Source of the DNA: UBA7332 sp051648105
Lineage (GTDB): Bacteria; Bacteroidota; Bacteroidia; Bacteroidales; UBA7332
NCBI GenBank assembly: GCA_051648105.1
Contig: JBOFEN010000121.1
Location: forward strand, 1-15,530
Length of the DNA: 15,530 nucleotides
Reading direction: 5' to 3'
The first letter of the stretch is position 1. Each line of letters starts with the position of its first letter. Position numbers and translations under genes: made by a program. Of the stretch, positions 7,515 through 15,530 are shown one piece after another. The notes under the pieces were generated by a model. The model made no database searches and had not been told where the DNA came from. It saw nothing but the letters and a program-made list of their open reading frames with translations.

Positions 7515-7616
7515 GTGTAGAGCTGTTTTTTAACGTTTAGATAGGCTTTGAACACCTCTTGTAAACAAAACAGATCTATTTCTTCCTATAAGTAGCAGAT
7601 ATATCAATCTTAATAT

Positions 7617-8606
7617 TCAATTCGTCAATGATCTTCCTTTAAGTTCTTTCTCATACAAATCAAGGTATTCCGAAAGCTCTACTTGCTGTTTTTTTAGTAA
7701 CCCTTTAGCTTTTGATATCATTGTTATTGATTGATCAAACTTAGACTCAAACTCATAATATAACGCTAAATTGACAAAAGCAGCTAACTTGACAGATTTT
7801 ACTAATGTGTGCTCTATCATGTGCTCCCATATGATAGATGCATATTTCCAATTACCCTCACGAGTATATTTGTAAGCATCCCTCATGTTTGGCTCATTGC
7901 TTAGTATTATCATCCTATTTACATATCGTCTTGAAGGCAGCAACATAGGCAATAACCGATCAAGTTTTGCATATACTAGCTCATCAGCCCTATGCTCAGG
8001 AGATACATCATAAAGAGCTTTCTGATAGTCAAGGTCTGCCGAATTAAACTCGAAAGGCATAATATCAACTCTCTTATCAACAATTGTTGATAACTTAGGG
8101 TCATACATCTCTACAAGAGTCAGGAACTCACCCTTACTGTTTGCAAGATAACCACCTCCATAAAGCTGGCTTAAATTTGTCAACGAGGTTACTCTAGATG
8201 TAGTTAAAGCAATAACAATATCTGGATCGAATTCACTACTGATATTGAACATCTGCAGAGAGTCAATAGTTCGCACTTTAAGATATAGTGAGTCTTCTCT
8301 TACTTTTTTAGGATAAAGAGCTATTGACCAATAAAACCCTATTGAATCAACAATACCTCTAGTATTTTCAAGTAGATTGAAAGATAAAGAATCGAATTGC
8401 TGATAGAGCTTTTGGTTCTTTTCTCCTATTTTTATCTGACAACCCTCTGTATGCGGCTGAAAAGGTGAATTATCCACTAACAGAATATCTACATAATTAG
8501 ATGGGATATTAAGCATTGGAGGGTCTACGACCTCTGCTTCGATATATGTATAGCTTCTACAGCTTGTTATTATCAATACCAATAGAATCAGAAAAGCACC
8601 CCTCAT
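7617..8606 (-). CDS. Predicted lipoprotein, DUF6340-like, function unknown
   Basis: A 329-residue protein with a lipoprotein signal: short basic start, hydrophobic core, and lipobox I-T-S-C with the acylated cysteine at residue 16. After it comes P-P-M-L-N-I-P-S-N-Y-V-D-I-L-L-V-D-N-S, a proline-rich lead into a beta strand that resembles DUF6340 family lipoproteins of Bacteroidales. The C-terminal third (about 235-320) looks alpha-helical and TPR-like, with a W-K-Y-A-S-I-I-W stretch. I see no catalytic motif. It ends in TGA. Own promoter and terminator suggest it is transcribed alone. It probably sits at the periplasmic face of a membrane. The family name is from memory and moderately sure; no role can be assigned. 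Confidence 0.8.
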   Translation of the reverse strand: MRGAFLILLVLIITSCRSYTYIEAEVVDPPMLNIPSNYVDILLVDNSPFQPHTEGCQIKIGEKNQKLYQQFDSLSFNLLENTRGIVDSIGFYWSIALYPKKVREDSLYLKVRTIDSLQMFNISSEFDPDIVIALTTSRVTSLTNLSQLYGGGYLANSKGEFLTLVEMYDPKLSTIVDKRVDIMPFEFNSADLDYQKALYDVSPEHRADELVYAKLDRLLPMLLPSRRYVNRMIILSNEPNMRDAYKYTREGNWKYASIIWEHMIEHTLVKSVKLAAFVNLALYYEFESKFDQSITMISKAKGLLKKQQVELSEYLDLYEKELKGRSLTN

Positions 8607-8634
8607 ACATAAGGCTATTTTGAATATTATTTTG

Positions 8635-8642
8635 CAAATATA
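8635..8642 (-). promoter_or_regulatory. -7 box of the lipoprotein gene promoter
   Basis: TATATTTG on the minus strand, 28 bases upstream of the ATG, matches the Bacteroidota -7 consensus. No good TTG is seen at the -33 distance, so the promoter may be weak or need an activator. Confidence 0.42.
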
Positions 8643-8696
8643 GTAAAATAACAGTAGCTAAGTAGTAATAGCAAGAATAAGAAGAGAATACTAAAG

Positions 8697-8737
8697 TTAT
8701 AGGGGATAGGCAAATGAACATTGCCTATCCCCTATAA
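8697..8737 (-). terminator. Intrinsic terminator after the ABC transporter gene
   Basis: A 17-bp perfect stem (8697-8713 with 8721-8737) with a 7-base loop, GC-rich in the middle, lies 19 bases past the ABC transporter stop. On the minus strand it is followed by CTTTAGTATT, a weak U-tract. The strength and position of the stem make termination the best reading. Confidence 0.75.
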
Positions 8738-8756
8738 AATATATTTAATCAAGAAG

Positions 8757-10586
8757 TTAGAAACTCTGCATGTCGCATAATCTCTTATAATAGCCATCTA
8801 GTAGCAGAAGTTCATCATGTGTTCCCTGCTCAACAATTTCACCCTCGTGCATAACACAGATAATATCTGCATTCTTAATTGTTGATAACCTATGGGCAAT
8901 AACAATTGATGTTCTATTCTTCATCAAATTCTCTAGTGCATCTTGCACAAGTCTTTCTGATTCTGTATCAAGCGCAGAAGTGGCTTCATCAAGAATCATT
9001 ATCGGAGGATTCTTCATTACTGCTCTGGCAATACTAACTCTTTGGCGCTGCCCGCCTGAAAGGAGTGATCCTCTATCTCCTATTGATTGTTGATACTTAT
9101 CCTCTTTTGCCTGAATAAAGTCATGAGCATTCGCTATTCTAGCAGCTTGTTCAACTGTATCTTGTGTTGCACTATTAACTCCAAAGGTAATATTATTGTA
9201 GATAGTGTCGTTGAATAGAATAGCTTCTTGGTTTACGTTCCCCATAAGTGTACGTAAAGAGTGAGTAGAGATGTCCCTAATATCATGTCCATCAACTAGA
9301 ACTGAGCCCTTTTCGACATCATAGAAACGAGGGATAAGATCAACTAAGGTTGATTTTCCTGAACCAGACTGCCCTACTAGAGCTATAGTCTTACCCTTAG
9401 GTATTGTTAGGTTTACCCCTTTCAAGACCCAAGAATCGGCATATCTAAACCATACATCCTTCAACTCTATCTTATCATTAAAGCCATTAACCTCAATAGG
9501 ATTAACTGGCTCCTCTATACTGTTCTTAGCTGAAAGAATCATATCGACCCTCTCCATTGAGGCTAAACCTCTTTGAATAGCATAAGCTCCCTTTGAAAAT
9601 TCCTTAGCAGGATTGATAATACTATAGAATATTATTAGATAGTAGATAAAAGATGCTGCATCAATACTACTTGTATTACTAAGAATCAGTGAACCTCCGT
9701 ACCATAGTACAATAGCGATTGTAGTCGTTCCTAGAAACTCACTCATTGGGTGAGCTAGTGCATATCTTCTATTAATGCGATTTATAGAGTTCCTATGGGC
9801 ATCATTTCCACTACGAAAACGATCCTTAATCTTTGATTCTGCATTAAAAGCCTTAATCACTCTTAGGCCAACAAGGGTTTCGTCAATCTGGGAGAGTAAT
9901 TCACCAAACTGTCTTTGACCAACCTCTGAACGCTTTTTGAGCTTCTTTCCAACCTTACCCATAATGTACCCACTAAACGGCAATAGCACAAGAACAAAAA
10001 TCGTCAACTGCCAACTTAGGATCAACATAGTCCCGAAATAGAGCATTATCATGATTGGATTTTTGAACATCATGTCAAGGGAGCTCATTATAGAATTCTC
10101 TACCTCACCAACATCACCTGTCATTCGAGCAATAATATCACCTTTCTTTTCACCGCTAAAAAAGCCAATTGGTAGTGATAGAACTTTTTCAAATAGAGCG
10201 TGTCTAATATCACGAACAATACCCGATCTGATAGGTATCATAAAATGTGATGCTAAATATGAGCTACCTGTCTTTAACAGTGTCATCAAGATAAGAAATA
10301 AACCCAATAACATCAGGGCTGTTGATTCACCTCTAGACTCTATCACCTGAGTAATAAAGTAGTAAAAGTTATTCATTGCAGCATCCTTAAAAGCAGCACC
10401 TCCCCCGAAAGGAATATATTCGTAACTCTTTGTATCCATCTTGAAAAGGATCTGAAGAATAGGAATAATTACCCCAAAAGAGAATAGACTCAAGAGAGTT
10501 GATAGAATATTGAAAAAAATATTCAATACAAGGAACCTCCCATAAGGGGGCACAAAACGCTTTAGTAGCTGAAATAAACCATTCAT
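8757..10586 (-). CDS. MsbA-like ABC exporter half-transporter (fused membrane and ATPase domains)
   Basis: A 609-residue type IV ABC exporter subunit working as a homodimer in the inner membrane. Six membrane helices span about residues 18-325. The ATPase domain starts near residue 372: Walker A G-Q-S-G-S-G-K-S (405-412), Q-loop Q453, signature L-S-G-G-Q (509-513), Walker B I-L-D-E (531-534) with D-loop S-A-L-D, and switch H565, so all catalytic motifs are intact. The layout resembles MsbA, which flips lipid A-core across the inner membrane. It lies just downstream of an LptC-containing operon, which fits a lipid or LPS role, but similar proteins export peptides or drugs, so substrate is inference. 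It has its own promoter (10654-10683) and a strong terminator. Confidence 0.92.
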   Translation of the reverse strand: MNGLFQLLKRFVPPYGRFLVLNIFFNILSTLLSLFSFGVIIPILQILFKMDTKSYEYIPFGGGAAFKDAAMNNFYYFITQVIESRGESTALMLLGLFLILMTLLKTGSSYLASHFMIPIRSGIVRDIRHALFEKVLSLPIGFFSGEKKGDIIARMTGDVGEVENSIMSSLDMMFKNPIMIMLYFGTMLILSWQLTIFVLVLLPFSGYIMGKVGKKLKKRSEVGQRQFGELLSQIDETLVGLRVIKAFNAESKIKDRFRSGNDAHRNSINRINRRYALAHPMSEFLGTTTIAIVLWYGGSLILSNTSSIDAASFIYYLIIFYSIINPAKEFSKGAYAIQRGLASMERVDMILSAKNSIEEPVNPIEVNGFNDKIELKDVWFRYADSWVLKGVNLTIPKGKTIALVGQSGSGKSTLVDLIPRFYDVEKGSVLVDGHDIRDISTHSLRTLMGNVNQEAILFNDTIYNNITFGVNSATQDTVEQAARIANAHDFIQAKEDKYQQSIGDRGSLLSGGQRQRVSIARAVMKNPPIMILDEATSALDTESERLVQDALENLMKNRTSIVIAHRLSTIKNADIICVMHEGEIVEQGTHDELLLLDGYYKRLCDMQSF

Positions 10587-10653
10587 TAAATATGTACTTC
10601 TGTTATTTATTATATCTAGTCACTACTGCATCATCACAAATAGAACTTATTAT

Positions 10654-10683
10654 CAAAGATAACTCTTTAATCTTGCTATGCAA
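10654..10683 (-). promoter_or_regulatory. Bacteroidota-type promoter of the ABC transporter gene
   Basis: On the minus strand TTG (10681-10683), 19 bases of spacing, then TATCTTTG (10654-10661). This matches the published Bacteroidota consensus TTG-N19/21-TAnnTTTG in sequence and spacing. The leader to the ATG at 10586 would be about 60 bases. Confidence 0.65.
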
Positions 10684-10704
10684 TAAGTATTAATCAAGTT
10701 AAGT

Positions 10705-11961
10705 CTAATCTAGCTTGTGTAGTTTTACTAACTCTATCTTGGTTGAAGTTGCTTTGAGTATCTTTATACTAAAAGGTGGTATCTCAATCACCTCATTGGT
10801 TGATGGCAACCTTTGAACTTTATTGAGTATGAAGCCAGCAACAGTGGAGTAATCCTCAGATTCAGGAATAAGAAGATCAAATTTTTCATTGATATGACTT
10901 ATCTCATATCTTCCAGAAAGTATAAAATCACCACTCTCATTCTTTCTTCCAACCAACGAGGGTGTGTCATGCTCATCTTCAATCTCTCCAATAATCTCCT
11001 CTAGTAGATCCTCTAAAGTTACTACCCCACTAGTACCTCCATGCTCATCAACAACTACGGCTATACTTTTCTTTTGTTGCATTAGATGCTTCATTAGCTT
11101 ATGAGCAGCCATCGTTTCTGGAACAATTGTTATCTGATTAATTCTAGAATGCCAGTCTTCTGGAGCATTAAATAACTCAGAGGAGTGTATATATCCAATA
11201 ATATTATCAATAGAATTGCGGAATACTAGAATCTTAGAGTAACCACTCTCAATAAACTCCGAAAGCAGTCTGTCTAGAGGAGTGTCCCACTCTACTGCTG
11301 AAAGTTCTGTACGAGGAACCATACAATTCCTAAGCTTAATATTAGAGAAATCGAGTGCGTTCCTAAATATCTTCACCTCTGTGTCAACCTCAGAGTTATC
11401 AAGTGAATCATCAATACTCTGATTTACAAAATAGTCTAAGTCAATTTTACCAAACACATACTTCTCCGCCTTAGAACTAACCTTAACCCCAATTGTTCTA
11501 AGAATTAGCTTAGAGGTCAATGTAGCAAACTTACTAATTGGGTATAATATTATATATATAAAAAGAAGAGGAACAGCAAAAAGCTTAATAGAGAAGTTGG
11601 GGTTTATCCGGAATATTGTTTTGGGTAAGAACTCAGCTGCTACTAGTATTAGAATTGTAGAAACAACTGTCTGAATAAAAACAACAACACCCTCAATTGG
11701 AACAAAGTGACGTATTGTCGGCTCTAGAATATGAGCCATAAGCATCCCATAAACTACTAAGGCAATATTATTACCAACAAGAAGTGTAGAAATAAAATTC
11801 TCAGAGTTACTATAAAATAGACTCAATATTGAGGCACTAAGTCCCTTCTGCTTCTTATCTAGCTCAAAACGCAGCTTATTGGAGGAGACAAATGCTATCT
11901 CTATACCTGAAAAGAATGCAGAAACGGCAATAGCTAATACAATACCACTTAATGGACTCAT
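10705..11961 (-). CDS. CNNM/CorC-family (HlyC-type) membrane protein with CBS pair
   Basis: A 418-residue protein with the three-part layout of the so-called hemolysin/CorC family: an N-terminal DUF21/CNNM membrane domain (about 1-150, several helices, with F-F-S-G-I-E-I-A-F near residue 16 as the typical opening), a CBS pair (about 205-325, with M-V-P-R-T-E-L at 214-220 and V-V-D-E-H-G-G-T-S-G-V-V-T at 303-315), and a CorC_HlyC transporter-associated domain (about 340-415). Family members are linked to magnesium or sodium-coupled divalent cation efflux and resistance; true hemolysin activity is not expected. It starts 16 bases after the lptC stop. In Bacteroidota a paralogue called GldE has the same layout, but no gliding genes are seen here. 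It ends in TAG. Confidence 0.93.
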   Translation of the reverse strand: MSPLSGIVLAIAVSAFFSGIEIAFVSSNKLRFELDKKQKGLSASILSLFYSNSENFISTLLVGNNIALVVYGMLMAHILEPTIRHFVPIEGVVVFIQTVVSTILILVAAEFLPKTIFRINPNFSIKLFAVPLLFIYIILYPISKFATLTSKLILRTIGVKVSSKAEKYVFGKIDLDYFVNQSIDDSLDNSEVDTEVKIFRNALDFSNIKLRNCMVPRTELSAVEWDTPLDRLLSEFIESGYSKILVFRNSIDNIIGYIHSSELFNAPEDWHSRINQITIVPETMAAHKLMKHLMQQKKSIAVVVDEHGGTSGVVTLEDLLEEIIGEIEDEHDTPSLVGRKNESGDFILSGRYEISHINEKFDLLIPESEDYSTVAGFILNKVQRLPSTNEVIEIPPFSIKILKATSTKIELVKLHKLD

Positions 11962-11977
11962 AATTATTTCTTAAATA

Positions 11978-12613
11978 TTAGGGTTGAAGAGTGACTTGAT
12001 TACTTGCTATTGTATCGGCAGGAACAGGCTCTTCGTCTTTAACATTAAAAATACCCTCTGTATCTCGTAAAGTATATTTTGTCATCGTTTCATTAGATTC
12101 AAAGCCTCGTCCTACAATCACCCTCTCTGGCTGCTCTATCCTTATAGTACTATCAGAATAAATTCTTTGCTTTGTCTGATCCCAAAAAAGTAACTGTGTT
12201 TCAAAACGTTCATTCTGGGTACTCAACATCTTCACATTACCAATTAACTTCCACAACTTCTCTCTCTCAAAGAAATAAGCTGTATCAGCTTCAACTGTTG
12301 ACTCAGCCTTGAAAGCAGAGTCAAACTTTTCAACATAAACACCCTTAGGAAAATACCAGTATGGGTTATCTGCTTTTGTATACATCAACCACTCTTTAGC
12401 CTCGAACCTATAGCGTGTAACGCCAGAGTCGGAGATAAGTGAAGATGCATCATAAGTTTTTATCGTGGGAGTAACTCTAGAATCTACTGAGGCAATTCTA
12501 TCTGGTTCAACTTTACGACAACCTGAAACAAAAACAAGCATAACAGTTGCCACAAGGGCAACTGCTATGCTTTGTCTGTATTGTATGGAAAATTTAGAAT
12601 CTAAATCTTGCAT
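11978..12613 (-). CDS. lptC: LptC-like LPS export lipoprotein
   Basis: A 211-residue protein with an N-terminal hydrophobic segment ending in the lipobox-like V-S-G-C (cysteine 32), followed by an LptC/YrbK-type beta-jellyroll domain (about 45-200). Typical features are W-x-Y-F-P-K-G-V-Y-V-E-K-F-D and repeated short strands with V-E-A-D-T-A-Y-F. LptC takes LPS from the LptBFG transporter and passes it to LptA in the periplasm; in Bacteroidota the protein is commonly a lipoprotein. The 14 residues ahead of the hydrophobic core are long for a lipoprotein signal, so either a tethered helix or lipidation is possible. It begins 3 bases after the TPR gene stop and is clearly co-transcribed with it. 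Confidence 0.86.
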   Translation of the reverse strand: MQDLDSKFSIQYRQSIAVALVATVMLVFVSGCRKVEPDRIASVDSRVTPTIKTYDASSLISDSGVTRYRFEAKEWLMYTKADNPYWYFPKGVYVEKFDSAFKAESTVEADTAYFFEREKLWKLIGNVKMLSTQNERFETQLLFWDQTKQRIYSDSTIRIEQPERVIVGRGFESNETMTKYTLRDTEGIFNVKDEEPVPADTIASNQVTLQP

Positions 12614-12616
12614 GAA

Positions 12617-13960
12617 TTAGCGAATAACAGTAGTTTCTTGTATCCAGCCTCCGATGCGGAACTGTTGACCTTTGTTAATATCACCGTGCATAAAGACATC
12701 CTCTTGTTTTGGTAGGTAACCACGATATGAACTTATTAGAGGATTCACAACTTCTGCAGTTGATGGATCAACAGATCTTGCCTTCTCTAATTTATCTAGA
12801 ACTGCATTATAAACACAGCTTTGTAGAATTCTATCATCAGGATAAATAGATCTTGCACTAGATGCATACATACGAGCAATTAGAACATAAGGCATTCCAA
12901 AATTTGGTTTAGACTCAGCTGCCTTAAGTGCATACGTTCTAGCCTTTGGATAGTTATTAATCTCGCTTAGAACCTGAGCTCCAATATAATAGAAATCGCC
13001 TTTAGTATCATCATCTTGCTCCAAAGATATAGCCTCATCGATATACTTAACAGCGGTAGAGAAGTCTTTATCCTTTATAGCTTGTTTTGCTAAACCAAAA
13101 GCTGACTCTGCAGTAGGTTCAATTTGATGAGCATATCTTGCTGCAGCAAAATAAACATCCATCTCTTGACAACGAACTCTACGCATCAAACCTATAGCCT
13201 CCTTCAACCACTCAAGGTTTGTTTTATTAGCCTCCACTTGAGGAGCGTAAATAGCTTGAAGTGTTTCACAATCAGCAGCTCCACTCTGAGCAAATACTAA
13301 TTCAGTTCCACTCTTAAGTTTTGATATTGCTTCTGCATTAGCTCTAGGTTGTTTTGTCATTCCTTCAAACATTCTAGATACTTTCATAAAGTCAGCAATA
13401 TATTGTTCACGATGTGAAGGATCTTTCTGAAACTTAAGAAGAGAGAGTTTCATAAAATAGTCTACAACTGCTACCTCACTTGCATCACCCATTCCATCAA
13501 TAGACTCAGTCAACCACTGATAAGGTGCATTCATATCTCCACTAGAATTGTATACTAAGTAATCGATAGCTTTACGACCAAGAATATAAGGAGTTGGATA
13601 GCGTTGATCCTTACCGAAATATTTAATACGCTTATCGTAAACCTCCATTAACTTTGATAATAGCTCTTGTTGTTTAGACGCATCCTTTTCATTCTGAATC
13701 TGCCAACCTACAATACGAGCTCCATAAAGGTATAGGTCTCTTGATGATGCAGGACACTCATCATAAACGATCTGCCAAAAAGGAAGTGCATCTGAGTAGT
13801 TCCCACTTTTTGCGTAAGGAACATAAAGGCTGATATTTGTAATACAGCGGATACTATCCTCTCCTTTTCCATACTTAGATCCGTCATCCACCCCTTTTTG
13901 GGCGAACAAACTCCCTGCACCAGTAAGTAATAATGCTGCTGAAAGAAGATGTTTTCTCAT
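12617..13960 (-). CDS. Secreted TPR-like protein, function unknown
   Basis: A 447-residue protein with a cleavable signal peptide (M-R-K-H-L-L-S, hydrophobic core, cleavage near F-A-Q at 19-21). The rest is mostly alpha-helical. A tetratricopeptide-like pair is clearest at about 285-360, with A-V-K-Y-I-D-E-A-I-S-L and A-R-T-Y-A-L-K-A-A-E-S-K-P. Periplasmic location is likely, with a scaffold role in protein-protein contact. It lies between an outer-membrane protein gene (36 bases) and lptC (3 bases), an order I recall as common in Bacteroidales, which suggests a link to envelope assembly. No enzymatic motif is seen. Confidence 0.85.
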   Translation of the reverse strand: MRKHLLSAALLLTGAGSLFAQKGVDDGSKYGKGEDSIRCITNISLYVPYAKSGNYSDALPFWQIVYDECPASSRDLYLYGARIVGWQIQNEKDASKQQELLSKLMEVYDKRIKYFGKDQRYPTPYILGRKAIDYLVYNSSGDMNAPYQWLTESIDGMGDASEVAVVDYFMKLSLLKFQKDPSHREQYIADFMKVSRMFEGMTKQPRANAEAISKLKSGTELVFAQSGAADCETLQAIYAPQVEANKTNLEWLKEAIGLMRRVRCQEMDVYFAAARYAHQIEPTAESAFGLAKQAIKDKDFSTAVKYIDEAISLEQDDDTKGDFYYIGAQVLSEINNYPKARTYALKAAESKPNFGMPYVLIARMYASSARSIYPDDRILQSCVYNAVLDKLEKARSVDPSTAEVVNPLISSYRGYLPKQEDVFMHGDINKGQQFRIGGWIQETTVIR

Positions 13961-13996
13961 TTTAGTGTGCTATTAATTTGTTATTATTTGTTTGTC

Positions 13997-15238
13997 TTAG
14001 TCAAGTTTGCGCTTAAAGAACCAGAATTCTTTGAACGTCATATTTAAGGTAAATCTAAAGTATTCCTCTTTAATCAAGAGTGATGATGTAGGTTTAACAT
14101 TAACATATTCAAGGGCTACATTTAGTATTGATCCTTGAGAATTCCTATAACCAATAGGGAATCCCATACCCATACTTACACCCCACTCTTTAAGTGCCTC
14201 ATCTTTAACCTTTAGATAAGAGTCTGAATAATAAAAACCAGCTCTATACTTCATTCGTTGAAAATACTTTCTACTTTCAGAATTTGGTGTATACTCTGCA
14301 CCGAATGAATAACGTTGATTTCTATTTAGCGTATCTAGAGTACTGTAATACTCTGCTTTAGAAAAGTCCTGAAGCTTGTAATCTAATGCAAACAGTAATT
14401 TATCTTTGTATCTAAGAGACGCTCCAACTGAGTATGCTTCAGGTATTGAAAAGTTCGCATCTAACTCAGTTGTTGTTGCCGTTGACCCAGTAACATACTC
14501 AATCTGACTAGCTTCACTCCAAAGTGAAATCTTAGGAGAATATGTTGCACCTAGAACAAGGTAATAATCCTTTCCAATAGGTTGCTGATATTGGATACCG
14601 AAATCTGATTTAAGACCACGAACTCTCAAACGTTGAGTCAGCTGAGAGTCATTCACATTAGAGTCAGTAAAATCTACTGTTCCAATATGGTCAATCTTAC
14701 CAAATAAGTATCCTACATTTACACCAATAGCAACTCTTTTAGCTATATTATATGAAAGACCTGCATAGACATTAGATAACCCTCCCTCTCCTTGGTAAAT
14801 ATAGTCCATAGCAATTGGATCACTAGAAGTAGAACCAAACCTATATCCTACTGACGAAAATGGAGTAAGACCTATACTAGCACCCATATTTTTAATTAAT
14901 GGAAACTGTACAGCAACATACTCTACTCCTCCTGTGGGTTCATTTCTAGTAGAACCGTTATCATTAAATCTACCAAATTCAGCAAATACTCCAACATCAA
15001 AAAGAAAAGTTGTAGAATCTGTAACCGAGTAGGTAGCTGGGTTAGCATTATTTATTTGATTGTTATTTCTAAGTCCAGTAGAAACTCCACCCATTGACTT
15101 ACTTGCACCAAATGAACTATCGTACAAACGACCATACCCGTAACGAGTATAAGGAGACTGTGTTGCAGTTTGGGCAAATAAAGTTCCTGTTGCGAGTAGT
15201 GTCATAACTACTGTCAATACCTTTTTATAGTTTTGCAT
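13997..15238 (-). CDS. Outer-membrane beta-barrel-type protein (FadL/OmpP1-like), function unknown
   Basis: A 413-residue protein with a signal peptide (M-Q-N-Y-K-K, hydrophobic core, cleavage at F-A-Q) and then S-P-Y-T-R-Y-G-Y-G-R, a start shared by a Bacteroidales family of outer-membrane proteins. The body is rich in alternating amphipathic strands with aromatic ends, and it finishes in F-T-L-N-M-T-F-K-E-F-W-F-F-K, typical of a barrel. The overall look is close to the FadL/OmpP1 transport proteins, but no substrate can be named. I choose ATG 15236-15238. The frame opens at a TTG three codons earlier, but the ATG gives the cleaner signal peptide and overlaps the coaX stop by 14 bases, implying translational coupling. 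Confidence 0.85.
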   Translation of the reverse strand: MQNYKKVLTVVMTLLATGTLFAQTATQSPYTRYGYGRLYDSSFGASKSMGGVSTGLRNNNQINNANPATYSVTDSTTFLFDVGVFAEFGRFNDNGSTRNEPTGGVEYVAVQFPLIKNMGASIGLTPFSSVGYRFGSTSSDPIAMDYIYQGEGGLSNVYAGLSYNIAKRVAIGVNVGYLFGKIDHIGTVDFTDSNVNDSQLTQRLRVRGLKSDFGIQYQQPIGKDYYLVLGATYSPKISLWSEASQIEYVTGSTATTTELDANFSIPEAYSVGASLRYKDKLLFALDYKLQDFSKAEYYSTLDTLNRNQRYSFGAEYTPNSESRKYFQRMKYRAGFYYSDSYLKVKDEALKEWGVSMGMGFPIGYRNSQGSILNVALEYVNVKPTSSLLIKEEYFRFTLNMTFKEFWFFKRKLD

Positions 15239-15530
15239 TATATTCAATTATACAATTAAGCCCCTTAAGGACAATATTATTATCTGCAAAGATGGTAGAT
15301 TTTATGTGATCTTCAAAATATTTGCAACTTCCACCCGTTAAAAATACCAAAAGGTCTGACATTTCAGACTTCAATGTATCTACATAGCCATCAATCTCGA
15401 ATGAAATTCCTTTAATGACACCAGATCTGATAGCAGTCTCTGTATCATAACCTATTCATGGAGTATCTCCAAGTCTGGATACTAGTGGAAGTTTATTAGT
15501 CATACTATGCAGTGACTCAAGTCTGATATC
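15225..15530 (-). pseudogene. coaX: Type III pantothenate kinase, 3' part, with in-frame TGA
   Basis: The reading frame running into the window from 15530 gives 24 residues (containing L-H-S-M-T-N-K-L-P-L-V), a TGA at 15456-15458, then 76 residues to TAA at 15225-15227. The second part has all C-terminal CoaX marks: G-Y-D-T-E-T-A-I-R-S-G-V, F-E-I-D-G-Y, L-V-F-L-T-G-G, and F-A-D-N-N-I-V-L-K-G-L-N. The frame is the same on both sides of the TGA, so this is a single nonsense codon and not a frameshift. The enzyme phosphorylates pantothenate, the first step of CoA synthesis. Codon TGG, CGA, GGA or TTA could each be one change away. It may be a true pseudogene, a sequencing error, or (less likely) readthrough. 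The N-terminal two thirds lie outside the window. Confidence 0.8.

Noticed and set aside
10673..10683. Short palindrome TTGCTATGCAA as a possible operator or terminator
   Set aside because: Only four base pairs around a three-base centre, overlapping the -33 element of the ABC promoter; too short to claim.
1..15530. CRISPR array, insertion sequence, prophage, toxin-antitoxin or defence island
   Set aside because: No direct-repeat arrays, transposase, integrase, phage or nuclease/methylase defence genes are seen; gene content is housekeeping and envelope throughout.

Overview
This window looks like an ordinary, conserved chromosomal segment of a Bacteroidota bacterium, most likely of the order Bacteroidales. 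The pointers are the gene families (a HU protein next to a 30-residue COX24/AURKAIP1-like basic protein and RNase G; a coaX / outer-membrane protein / TPR / LptC / CNNM-CorC cluster; a DUF6340-like lipoprotein), AT-rich intergenic DNA, start codons without clear Shine-Dalgarno sequences, and -7 boxes of the Bacteroidota type (TAnnTTTG). I see no phage, transposon, CRISPR array, tRNA or rRNA. Every gene I can support is on the minus strand, so transcription runs from high to low coordinates.

Region 15530-10705 (first in transcription order) is a tightly packed operon. It holds the 3' part of coaX (type III pantothenate kinase, interrupted by an in-frame TGA), an outer-membrane beta-barrel-type protein, a secreted TPR-type protein, the LptC-like lipoprotein of LPS export, and a membrane CNNM/CorC-type protein with CBS domains. 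A well-formed promoter (TTG-N19-TATCTTTG) then starts the MsbA-like ABC exporter gene (10586-8757), which ends in a 17-bp-stem terminator. Next is a single lipoprotein gene with its own -7 box and a terminator whose T-tract lies against the HU promoter.

Region 7398-4654 carries information-processing genes: HU, the 30-residue ribosomal-type protein, RNase G (behind a striking 15-bp inverted repeat), and the TsaC/Sua5-type enzyme for tRNA t6A. Region 4626-1 carries a polyisoprenyl-phosphate sugar-1-phosphate transferase, a CLC chloride protein with two CBS domains, methionyl-tRNA formyltransferase, a DUF454 membrane protein, and probably the first codons of one more gene.

I do not see a convincing new multi-gene system. 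The observations most worth following are the nonsense codon in coaX, a channel-like valine at the proton-glutamate position of the CLC protein, the inverted repeat in front of rng together with the 30-residue basic gene, and the structured rng-tsaC spacer. No intergenic stretch exceeds about 230 bases; the longest (7399-7616) holds a terminator and the HU promoter.
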